A stretch of 12,689 bases of DNA from positions 1 to 12,689 of the forward strand of contig JAEZHP010000148.1 of the NCBI GenBank assembly GCA_023416515.1. The letters run 5' to 3'. Position 1 is the stretch's first letter. Each line of letters starts with the position of its first letter. Below the pieces are notes generated by a model that did no database searches, was not told the origin of the DNA, and saw only the letters and a program-made list of their open reading frames with translations. A program made the translations under genes and the position numbers. Below are positions 1 through 5,750 of the stretch, in pieces. The DNA is from Pseudomonadota bacterium. Its GTDB lineage: Bacteria; Pseudomonadota; Alphaproteobacteria; Sphingomonadales; Sphingomonadaceae.

Positions 1-521
1 CCGTCACGCAGCAGCCGCCGGGCCGCCTCGACGATCTCGTCCAGCCCGCCGTAGTTGAAGGCCACGTTGACCGTCAGCCGGGTGTTGTGCTGCGTCAGAT
101 CGACGGCATAGGTGACCCGCTCCTGGAGCGTCTGGGGCAACCCTTCCAACCGGCCGATGTGGCGCAGCCGCACGCCGTTGCGGTGCAGATCCTCAGTCTC
201 CTGGTCGATCACGTCTGCGAGGATCTGGAAGAGACCGTTGACCTCCGGCTCCGGGCGCCGCCAGTTCTCAGTGGAGAACGCGTAGAGGGTCAGGATGTCG
301 ATGCCGAGCTCGACGCACCCCTCGATGATCGTGCGGATGTTCTCAGTACCGGCACGATGGCCCACCAGCCGGTCCTCACCGCGCGCCCGGGCCCAGCGGC
401 CGTTGCCATCCATGATGATCGCGACGTGGCGCGGAACGCGCGGGTCGCGCGGCCCGGCGACGTCCGGCTGCGGCGTTCCCGCCGTCGCGGGCGGGGCGGC
501 TGAAGCCGGGCCGGCGCTCAC
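1..521 (-). CDS. uppS: Isoprenyl transferase (undecaprenyl diphosphate synthase), 3' end outside window
   Basis: This enzyme makes undecaprenyl diphosphate, the lipid carrier for peptidoglycan, by cis-condensation of isopentenyl diphosphate onto farnesyl diphosphate. About 173 N-terminal residues are visible. After a roughly 30-residue Ala/Pro-rich leader come HVAIIMDGNGRWA (catalytic Asp near residue 38), GHRAGTEN, LYAFSTENWRRP and NVAFNYGG, all cis-prenyltransferase signatures. The C-terminal part lies beyond position 1. The GTG start at 521-519 overlaps the frr stop as GTGA, and no ATG precedes the catalytic motif, so GTG is the likely start with translational coupling. The order frr-uppS is the usual one. 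What is odd is the sequence type: the stretch with GTENIR, VIDQE and LRHIGRLEGL reads to me as Chloroflexota-like rather than sphingomonad-like, although the upstream genes are plainly alphaproteobacterial. Family assignment is certain; the foreign affinity is an inference. Confidence 0.93.
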   Translation of the reverse strand, partial: MSAGPASAAPPATAGTPQPDVAGPRDPRVPRHVAIIMDGNGRWARARGEDRLVGHRAGTENIRTIIEGCVELGIDILTLYAFSTENWRRPEPEVNGLFQILADVIDQETEDLHRNGVRLRHIGRLEGLPQTLQERVTYAVDLTQHNTRLTVNVAFNYGGLDEIVEAARRLLRD

Positions 522-1075
522 TTCTGGAGGATTTCTTTCTCTTTGGCGGCGACGACCTGGTCGATCTCCTTGACCGTATCGTCCGTCATCTTCTGGACTT
601 CGGCGTCGAGACGCTTGTGGTCGTCCTCGCTGATTTCCTTCTTTTTCTCGTCGCTCTTCAGCGAGTCCATCCCGTCGCGGCGGACGTTGCGAACCGCGAT
701 CTTGGCTTTCTCGGCATATTGGTGGGCAAGCTTGACAAGCTCCTTGCGGCGCTCCTCGGTGAGGTCCGGGATCGGCAGGCGGATGTTCTGCCCGTCCGTG
801 ATCGGATTGATTCCGAGACCGGCATTGCGGATCGCCTTCTCGACCGGGGTGACGTTGGAACGGTCCCACACCTGCACCGACAGCATGCGCGGCTCGGGCG
901 TCGACACTGTCGCGACCTGGTTGAGCGGCATGTTGGCGCCATAGACCTCGACCTGGATGGGATCGAGCAACGCGGTCGAGGCGCGGCCGGTGCGAAGGCC
1001 GCCCAGGTCGTGCTTCAGGGCCTCGACGGCGCCGTGCATCCGGCGCTGAACGTCGTCCTTGTCATAGGCCGGCAT
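518..1075 (-). CDS. frr: Ribosome recycling factor
   Basis: Frr splits the post-termination ribosome together with EF-G so that subunits can be reused; it is cytosolic. The 185-residue product has the normal family length and matches along its whole span: an N-terminal helix with LRTGRAS near residue 30, the central domain with NQVATVSTPEPR and NPITDGQNIRLPIPDLTEERRKEL, and the long C-terminal helix with VRNVRRDGMD. I chose the ATG at 1075 because GGGAGG lies five bases upstream and the next residues (MPAYDKDD) fit the family N-terminus; a second in-frame ATG five codons upstream is less likely. The first 14 bases lie inside the end of pyrH, and the stop codon overlaps the uppS GTG start. Frr is therefore expected to be translationally coupled on both sides within one transcript. 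Confidence 0.97.
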   Translation of the reverse strand: MPAYDKDDVQRRMHGAVEALKHDLGGLRTGRASTALLDPIQVEVYGANMPLNQVATVSTPEPRMLSVQVWDRSNVTPVEKAIRNAGLGINPITDGQNIRLPIPDLTEERRKELVKLAHQYAEKAKIAVRNVRRDGMDSLKSDEKKKEISEDDHKRLDAEVQKMTDDTVKEIDQVVAAKEKEILQK

Positions 1076-1811
1076 CTTGTCCTCCCTCATTCTTTTCGTT
1101 CTGGACGATCGTCGCCACCCCCGCACCGTCGAGGACCCGGGCGAGATTGCCCTGCTCACGGATGTTGAAGACGACGATCGGAATATTGTTGTCGCGGCAC
1201 AGGGCCACGGCGCTGGCGTCCATCACCTTCAGATCCTCGCTGAGGACCTTGTTGTAAGTGACTGTATCGAAGCGCTTGGCATCCGCCACCTTCTTGGGAT
1301 CGGCGCTGTAGATGCCGTCGACGCTGGTGCCCTTGAAGAGGGCATCGCAATTCATTTCGGCGGCGCGCAGCGCGGCGGCGGTGTCGGTTGTGAAATAGGG
1401 GTTTCCGGTGCCGGCGGCGAAGATCACCACCCTGCCCTTCTCCATATGCCGGACGGCGCGGCGGCGAATATAGGGTTCGGACACCGTCGCCATCGGGATT
1501 GCCGACTGGACCCTTGTGTCGACCCCGATCTTCTCGAGCGCGTTCTGAACAGCGAGCGCGTTCATCACGGTCGCGAGCATGCCCATATAATCGCCGGTCG
1601 CCCGGTCGAAGCCCTTAGCGGCCCCGGCGAGTCCGCGAAAGATGTTGCCGCCGCCGATGACGAGGCACAGCTCGTGGCCGGCCTCCTTGGCTTGGCGGAT
1701 CTCTTCGGCGAGCCGCCCGACGGTCTCGGGCTCGATTCCGAACTGTCCGTCGCCCATCAGGGCCTCACCGGACAGCTTCAGAAGGATTCGGTTGAAGCGC
1801 GGGCGCGGCAT
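1062..1811 (-). CDS. pyrH: UMP kinase
   Basis: UMP kinase phosphorylates UMP to UDP with ATP, an essential step of pyrimidine nucleotide synthesis; bacterial enzymes are hexamers of the amino-acid-kinase fold. The 249-residue product shows KLSGEAL (12-18), the GGGNIFRG loop (53-60), DYMGMLATVMNA (74-85), the AAGTGNPYFTTDTAA nucleotide/UMP region (132-146), GTSVDGIYSADPKK (161-174) and the C-terminal NIREQGNL. The ATG at 1811 gives the usual N-terminus; longer forms would add an unconserved leader. The ribosome site is weak. The last residues (EKNEGGQDAGL) are slightly longer than in many homologues and carry both the frr ribosome site and its first codons. A hairpin and a candidate promoter lie between tsf and this gene, so it may be transcribed partly independently of rpsB-tsf. 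Confidence 0.97.
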   Translation of the reverse strand: MPRPRFNRILLKLSGEALMGDGQFGIEPETVGRLAEEIRQAKEAGHELCLVIGGGNIFRGLAGAAKGFDRATGDYMGMLATVMNALAVQNALEKIGVDTRVQSAIPMATVSEPYIRRRAVRHMEKGRVVIFAAGTGNPYFTTDTAAALRAAEMNCDALFKGTSVDGIYSADPKKVADAKRFDTVTYNKVLSEDLKVMDASAVALCRDNNIPIVVFNIREQGNLARVLDGAGVATIVQNEKNEGGQDAGL

Positions 1812-1854
1812 AGGGTTTTCGGATCCGTTCGGCGTCTGCGGGCTGAGGTGGCGC

Positions 1855-1883
1855 ACCTTAGTTAGGAGACGCCAACCTGCCAA
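1855..1883 (-). promoter_or_regulatory. Candidate internal promoter for pyrH-frr-uppS
   Basis: Read on the minus strand, TTGGCA (1883-1878) and TAAGGT (1860-1855) are separated by exactly 17 bases and lie about 45 bases upstream of the pyrH ATG. The -35 matches the sigma-70 consensus at five of six positions and the -10 at three of six. It follows directly after a hairpin, an arrangement that would let pyrH be expressed apart from rpsB-tsf. This is pattern matching only. Confidence 0.35.
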
Positions 1884-1890
1884 GCATCTT

Positions 1891-1916
1891 GCCCCCGCCG
1901 TCTGGGCAGCGGGGGC
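1891..1916 (-). terminator. GC-rich hairpin after tsf, possible terminator or attenuator
   Basis: GCCCCCGC (1891-1898) and GCGGGGGC (1909-1916) form a perfect 8-bp stem with a 10-base loop, starting ten bases after the tsf stop. In the minus-strand transcript it is followed by AAGAUGCUUGG, not a U-run, so it is not a classic intrinsic terminator. It could be a partial terminator, a processing or mRNA-stability element, or a Rho-assisted stop between tsf and pyrH. Confidence 0.45.
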
Positions 1917-1925
1917 GATGTCGTT

Positions 1926-2861
1926 TCAGGCGGCCTTGCCGACGCCCGAAGCGGCGGCGACTTCGGCCGCGAAGTCGTTCTCCTGCTTCTCGATGCCTTC
2001 GCCCAGCTGGAAGCGGACATAGGCATTGAGAGTCACCGGAGCGCCGAGCTCCTTGGCCTTGGCAGCGATCACGTCCTCGACCTTGGTCTTGTTGTCCATC
2101 ACGAAGAGCTGCGACAGGAGCGCATTCTCCTTGCGGAACTTGGCGATGCCGCCTTCGACCATCTTGGCGACGATGTCGGCGGCCTTGCCGGACTCGTTGG
2201 CCTTTTCGGTCGCGATCGCGCGCTCGCGCTCGATCATCGCCGGATCGAGATCCTCGCCGCGAAGCGCCAGCGGGCTGGCCGCGGCGATGTGCATGGCGAG
2301 CTGCTTTCCGAGCGTCTCGAGCTCGGCCTGGTCGGCGCTGCTCTCGAGCGCGACGAGCACTCCGATCTTGCCGAGGCCCGGGGCCGCGGCGTTGTGGACG
2401 TAAGGCACGACCCGGCCTTCGCCGACCTGAAGCACGGCGGAGCGGCGAAGCGACTGGTTCTCGCCGATCGTGGCGATGTTGCTGGTCAGCTTCTCCTCGA
2501 CCGTGCCGCCGCCGGGATAGGTCGCAGCAAGCAGGTTCTCGACCGTGCCGGCGCCCTGCAGGGCGAGCGAGGTGACGGTCCGCACGAAGTCCTGGAACTG
2601 ATCGTTCTTGGCGACGAAGTCCGTCTCCGAGTTGACCTCGACGACGGCGCCGCGATTGCCCTCGACGGCGACTCCGATCAGGCCCTCGGCGGCAACGCGC
2701 CCGGACTTCTTGGCAGCGGCCGCAAGACCCTTGGCGCGCAGCCAGTCGACTGCGGCTTCCATGTCGCCATTGGTCTCGGCCAGCGCCTTCTTGCAGTCCA
2801 TCATGCCCGCGCCGGTGCGCTCGCGCAGTTCCTTCACGGTCGCGGCGGTCACTTCAGCCAT
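1926..2861 (-). CDS. tsf: Translation elongation factor Ts
   Basis: EF-Ts is the guanine-nucleotide exchange factor that recharges EF-Tu with GTP. The 311-residue product starts with the UBA-like helical domain (VKELRERTGAGMMDCKKAL, 9-27) and carries the core TDFVAKN motif (80-86) that contacts EF-Tu, followed by the two core subdomains (including HIAAASP and the region around NALLSQ) and the C-terminal stretch. Length is as usual in alphaproteobacteria. The ATG at 2861 has AAGGA about nine bases upstream. It is the second gene of the rpsB-tsf unit. The 126-bp gap to rpsB is filled by a paired palindromic repeat that will fold in the mRNA just ahead of the tsf ribosome site, and a GC-rich hairpin follows the stop codon. 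Confidence 0.98.
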   Translation of the reverse strand: MAEVTAATVKELRERTGAGMMDCKKALAETNGDMEAAVDWLRAKGLAAAAKKSGRVAAEGLIGVAVEGNRGAVVEVNSETDFVAKNDQFQDFVRTVTSLALQGAGTVENLLAATYPGGGTVEEKLTSNIATIGENQSLRRSAVLQVGEGRVVPYVHNAAAPGLGKIGVLVALESSADQAELETLGKQLAMHIAAASPLALRGEDLDPAMIERERAIATEKANESGKAADIVAKMVEGGIAKFRKENALLSQLFVMDNKTKVEDVIAAKAKELGAPVTLNAYVRFQLGEGIEKQENDFAAEVAAASGVGKAA

Positions 2862-2880
2862 GTCTCATATCCTTCTAGCT

Positions 2881-2980
2881 CCCCTCCCGCATGCGGGAGG
2901 GGCTGGGGGTGGGGTGTTAGGAGTGGCGCGAACTCGCGGCTCAGCCCCACCCCTCGATCCCCTCCCGCATGCGGGAGGGG
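2881..2980. repeat. Paired inverted palindromic intergenic repeat between rpsB and tsf
   Basis: Two identical perfect 22-bp palindromes (half-site CCCCTCCCGCA) lie at 2881-2902 and 2959-2980. Each is flanked on its inner side by inverted arms, CTGGGGGTGGGG (2903-2914) and CCCCACCCCT (2945-2954). The element is therefore two facing copies of a roughly 34-36-base unit around a 30-base spacer. In the rpsB-tsf transcript it can form two separate hairpins or one long hairpin. One copy starts 7 bases after the rpsB stop and the other ends about 20 bases before the tsf start. Similar GC-rich palindromes are scattered between genes in sphingomonad genomes as I recall them, so this is probably a REP/MITE-like element. 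No coding content is seen. Confidence 0.85.
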
Positions 2981-2987
2981 AGGAAAG

Positions 2988-3746
2988 TCAGGCGTCGGCC
3001 AGCGCGGCTTCGGCCGGCGGCTCGTCCATCGCTCCGACGTCCTGGCCGCGAGCGGCCGCTCCGCCCTGCTTGCCGGCGAGAACCGCATCGGCGATCGCGT
3101 CGGTGTAGAGGCGGATGGCGCGGCTGGCGTCGTCATTGCCCGGGACCGGGAACGCGATTCCGTTCGGCGACACGTTGGTGTCGAGGATGGCGACGACCGG
3201 GATGCCGAGAACGTTGGCTTCCTTGATCGCGAGCTCTTCCTTGTTGGCGTCGATCACGAAGATGACATCTGGAAGGCCGCCCATGTCGCGGATTCCACCG
3301 AGCGACAGCTCGAGCTTGTCGCGCTCGCGGGTGAGCTGCAGGACTTCCTTCTTGGTCAGGCCCGCGGTGTCGCCGGCGAGCTGCTCCTCGAGCGCCTTGA
3401 AGCGCTTGATCGAGCCCGAGATGGTCTTCCAGTTGGTCAGCATGCCGCCGAGCCAGCGGTGGTTGACGTAATGCTGGCCGCAGCGGCGGGCCGCCTCGGC
3501 GATCGGATCCTGCGCCTGGCGCTTGGTGCCGACGAACAGCACCTTGCCGCCGCCGGCGACGGTCGAGCGGACGAAGTCGAGAGCGCGGGCGAACAGGCCG
3601 ACGGTCTGCGACAGGTCGATGATGTGGACGCCGTTGCGATCGCCGAAGATGTAAGGCTTCATCTTCGGGTTCCAGCGGTGGGTCTGGTGGCCGAAATGCG
3701 CTCCGGCCTCGAGCAATTGCTGCATCGTGACGTCGGTGGACGCCAT
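2988..3746 (-). CDS. rpsB: 30S ribosomal protein S2
   Basis: S2 binds 16S rRNA on the back of the 30S subunit and joins late in assembly. The 252-residue product has the full family pattern: VTMQQLLEAGAHFGHQTHRWNPKM at the N-terminus, FGDRNGVHIIDL, VLFVGTKRQAQ, VNHRWLGGMLTNWKTI, GGIRDMGGLPDVIFVID and VAILDTNVSP, then a short acidic/Ala-rich tail typical of alphaproteobacteria. The ATG at 3746 is preceded by a strong AAGGAG seven bases upstream; longer in-frame forms only add unconserved sequence. It is the first gene of the rpsB-tsf-pyrH-frr-uppS cluster. Its leader contains a strong hairpin, and S2 is known to repress its own mRNA in other bacteria, but no such site can be proven here. Confidence 0.98.
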   Translation of the reverse strand: MASTDVTMQQLLEAGAHFGHQTHRWNPKMKPYIFGDRNGVHIIDLSQTVGLFARALDFVRSTVAGGGKVLFVGTKRQAQDPIAEAARRCGQHYVNHRWLGGMLTNWKTISGSIKRFKALEEQLAGDTAGLTKKEVLQLTRERDKLELSLGGIRDMGGLPDVIFVIDANKEELAIKEANVLGIPVVAILDTNVSPNGIAFPVPGNDDASRAIRLYTDAIADAVLAGKQGGAAARGQDVGAMDEPPAEAALADA

Positions 3747-3775
3747 AGGGTATCTCCTTCCGGTTCTGCCTCTGC

Positions 3776-3808
3776 GGTGCCTGTCACCCCGGACGAGTCC
3801 GGGGCACC
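3776..3808 (-). repeat. Hairpin-forming palindrome in the rpsB leader
   Basis: CCCCGGA, the tetraloop CGAG and TCCGGGG (3787-3804) form a perfect 7-bp stem. On the transcript strand an outer GGTG/CACC pair (3808-3805 with 3779-3776) can extend it across a 7-base bulge. It lies about 16 bases upstream of the rpsB Shine-Dalgarno sequence. Palindromes of this CCCCGGAC type are, to my recollection, a common dispersed repeat in sphingomonads. It may be such a repeat or a leader element affecting S2 synthesis; the sequence alone does not decide. Confidence 0.55.
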
Positions 3809-3840
3809 GGTATGGTGGCTCCGCATGTGGGATGGGCGCG

Positions 3841-3869
3841 CACTTAGTCGCAGCCGTCGCGAAAATCAA
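3841..3869 (-). promoter_or_regulatory. Candidate rpsB promoter
   Basis: On the minus strand TTGATT (3869-3864) is followed after 17 bases by TAAGTG (3846-3841), about 95 bases before the rpsB ATG. The -35 is reasonable and the -10 is poor. An alternative -10, TAAGAT (3882-3877), fits the consensus better but lacks a good -35. A promoter for this essential operon must lie in or near 3747-3990, but its exact position is uncertain. Confidence 0.28.
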
Positions 3870-3991
3870 CGCCTTGATCTTACCTGACGAAGCGTCGGTC
3901 GCACCCGGCTCGCGCCCATCTGTTAACCATGATGGATCAAAGTGGCGGGCCAAGTGTTTCAGGCTGTGGACAAATCTGGGGATTGGCTGTG

Positions 3992-4225
3992 ATGCAACTG
4001 TTAGCGATCCTGTTTTTCGCCGGCGTGTTGGGAGCATGCGTTGCTCTGCTGTGGTCGACCATCGACGAGCATAGGGCGCTGATCCTCGCCAACCTGCCGT
4101 GGAAGCCCCGCCACCCTGCGCCGATTATCCTGGCGATCCGCCGGGTGACCTACTGCGCCACGCCCTCGAGCAGTTCGGACACGCCGGTTCTGGCGAGGAT
4201 AGTCTCGCCCGCGATGGTGCGCTGA
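3992..4225 (+). CDS. Small putative membrane protein, unknown function
   Basis: This is a 77-residue ORF I do not assign to a known family. The N-terminus is one strong hydrophobic segment (MQLLAILFFAGVLGACVALL) followed by a charged stretch (STIDEHR) and a basic, proline-containing tail, which suggests a single-span inner-membrane protein with its tail in the cytoplasm. The frame is open from an upstream ATG at 3929, but the ATG at 3992 puts the hydrophobic segment at the N-terminus, as expected. There is only a weak GGGGATT upstream. The last 76 bases run antisense over the 3' end of the downstream psd gene, and residues from about 53 on look like a shadow of that gene, so the C-terminus is probably unconserved. 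It occupies the gap between the rpsB region and the phospholipid cluster. It could also be non-coding. Confidence 0.45.
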   Translation: MQLLAILFFAGVLGACVALLWSTIDEHRALILANLPWKPRHPAPIILAIRRVTYCATPSSSSDTPVLARIVSPAMVR

Positions 4226-4890
4226 CCGAGCAGCACCTGGCTTCCGGTTCCGGCGGGCAGATAGACGTCGGTCCGGCTGCCGAAGCGGATGATCCCGACT
4301 CGCTGGCCCGCAACCACTTTCTCGCCTTCCTTCACCCAGCAGACGATCCGGCGTCCAACCAGGCCGGCGATCTGGGTGAAGGCGATTCGGGTGCCGTCGG
4401 TCCCCTCCACCAGGAGATGCTGCCGCTCGTTGTCCTCGCTGTTCTTGTCGAGCTCGGGATTCAGCGTCTTTCCAGCGACATAAGCGAGCCTCTTCACAGT
4501 CCCTTCGATCGGCGACCGGATGATGTGAGCGTCGAAGATGCTCATATAGATGGAAATCCGGACCACCGGCTCGGCTTCGAGAGCGCCGTCCTCGAGCAGT
4601 TCGCGCGGCGGCACGACGGTGGATATCATCGTCACAGTTCCGTCGGCCGGCGAGACGATGAGCCCCTTGCGCAGCGGCGTGGTCCGAACCGGATCGCGGA
4701 AGAAGGCAGCGATCCCGAGTCCGATGAAAGCGACGAACCAGCCCAACGTGTCCCAATCGATCACCCACCAGCAGAACAGCGCCAGGGCTGCCGCCGCGAC
4801 GAGGAAACGGCGTCCATCGGGGTGGACCGGGGGGATCCGCCACTGGATGCTCGCTGGGGGCGGCGGGTCCGGCTTGTCGAGCGACGGCAT
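4150..4890 (-). CDS. psd: Phosphatidylserine decarboxylase, second copy in the cluster
   Basis: Psd decarboxylates phosphatidylserine to phosphatidylethanolamine at the inner membrane and is made as a proenzyme that cuts itself to create a pyruvoyl group. The 246-residue product has the short alphaproteobacterial form: N-terminal MPSLDKP, a hydrophobic region (about 29-64), AFFRDPVR, PADG (Asp 83), the IFDAH motif (His 122), and RFGSR with the Gly204-Ser205 self-cleavage site, so the Asp-His-Ser set is complete. It follows pssA by 32 bases on the same strand. It is roughly half identical to the other Psd at 5747-6490, including the MPSLDKP start and the LGQRTIAGET end. A visible difference is HIIRSP where the other copy has the more usual HINR. 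Both may be active; whether this one has another substrate preference cannot be told. Confidence 0.92.
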   Translation of the reverse strand: MPSLDKPDPPPPASIQWRIPPVHPDGRRFLVAAAALALFCWWVIDWDTLGWFVAFIGLGIAAFFRDPVRTTPLRKGLIVSPADGTVTMISTVVPPRELLEDGALEAEPVVRISIYMSIFDAHIIRSPIEGTVKRLAYVAGKTLNPELDKNSEDNERQHLLVEGTDGTRIAFTQIAGLVGRRIVCWVKEGEKVVAGQRVGIIRFGSRTDVYLPAGTGSQVLLGQRTIAGETILARTGVSELLEGVAQ

Positions 4891-4922
4891 AAGAAGAGGA
4901 CCTTAGGAAGGGTTCTTCCCGC

Positions 4923-5750
4923 TTACAACAGCGTGTCGCGAGCGGTCTGCGGTTCGCGAATCTCGGGTTCAATCGACGGCAGGACGGTCCCCTCGCCCGC
5001 CCCCGCAAGCCGCGTGCGAAGTCGCAAATAGCTGCGGACGCTGAGTGGGATGCTGGCGAGGTAGCCAAGCGCGAGAAGCGCAAGCGTCGGCCAAGGCACG
5101 GCGACCAGGGCCGCGGCTATGGCGACGAGCACCACGACCGCCTCGAAACGCACCCTCTGGCGAAGGCGGAACTGCGGTCGGAAGGTCGCAAGGCTCGACA
5201 CCATGAGAAGCGCGACGATGGTCGTCCACACCGCGACGAACAGCGGCAGCCGAAGCTCCGGAAGACCGCTCCAGAACCACAGATAGAGCGGCGTCAAAGC
5301 GAGCAGCGCCCCCGCCGGAGCGGGAACTCCGGTGAGATAGCCGTGCGGCCGGTGCGGCGGGTCAGTTCGGTCAATTCCGGCATTGAAGCGGGCGAGGCGA
5401 AGCGCGCAGAACAAGGCGAGAAGCAGGGCGACCAGCCAGCCGAAGCGGCCGATCCCGTTCAACGACCAGGTGTAGAGGATCAGCGCCGGCGCCACCCCGA
5501 AGGAGATGGCGTCGGCAAGGCTGTCGAGCTCGGCGCCGAAACGGGTCTCACCGCGCACGAGCCGAGCGATTCCCCCATCGATTCCGTCGAGGACCGCGGC
5601 GACCAGAACCAGCAGCACCGCCGCTTCCCAGTCCCCGAGCAGGGCCGCGCGAATCGCGGTGAGGCCCGAGCACAGGCCGAGCGCGGTTACCAGATTGGGA
5701 AGGATGGCCCTCAACGGGATCCCGCTGCGCCGGCGACGCGGCCGTATCAC
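4923..5750 (-). CDS. pssA: CDP-diacylglycerol--serine O-phosphatidyltransferase
   Basis: This is phosphatidylserine synthase of the CDP-alcohol phosphatidyltransferase type: it joins CDP-diacylglycerol and serine in the inner membrane, feeding Psd. The 275-residue product carries the complete catalytic signature DG-x2-AR-x8-G-x3-D-x3-D at residues 58-80. It has several hydrophobic spans (about 17-38, 42-57, 82-95, 103-118, 143-161, 166-186, 203-235) and a basic N-terminus (MIRPRRRR). The start is GTG at 5750, overlapping the stop of the upstream psd as GTGA, with GGGATGG just before it, so translation is likely coupled. The roughly 30-residue C-terminal tail is hydrophilic and probably unconserved. 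Its position between two psd genes is unusual; a single psd-pssA pair is the common order. Confidence 0.95.
   Translation of the reverse strand: MIRPRRRRSGIPLRAILPNLVTALGLCSGLTAIRAALLGDWEAAVLLVLVAAVLDGIDGGIARLVRGETRFGAELDSLADAISFGVAPALILYTWSLNGIGRFGWLVALLLALFCALRLARFNAGIDRTDPPHRPHGYLTGVPAPAGALLALTPLYLWFWSGLPELRLPLFVAVWTTIVALLMVSSLATFRPQFRLRQRVRFEAVVVLVAIAAALVAVPWPTLALLALGYLASIPLSVRSYLRLRTRLAGAGEGTVLPSIEPEIREPQTARDTLL

Noticed and set aside
2289..3887. 532-residue open frame on the plus strand opposite rpsB and tsf
   Set aside because: It lies fully antisense to two certain genes, shows no recognisable domain, and long antisense frames are expected in GC-rich coding DNA.
3965..3973. TGTGGACAA, resembling a DnaA box (complement TTGTCCACA)
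   Set aside because: A single near-match in a GC-rich window with no cluster of boxes, no AT-rich stretch and no origin-linked genes nearby.
4867..4890. Near-identical 21-base stretch shared with 6467-6490, seen as a possible direct repeat or recombination site
   Set aside because: It is the coding start of the two paralogous psd genes (MPSLDKP) and is explained by their homology.
4099..5031. 310-residue plus-strand frame opposite the downstream psd
   Set aside because: Complete antisense overlap with a clear Psd reading frame and no domain of its own.
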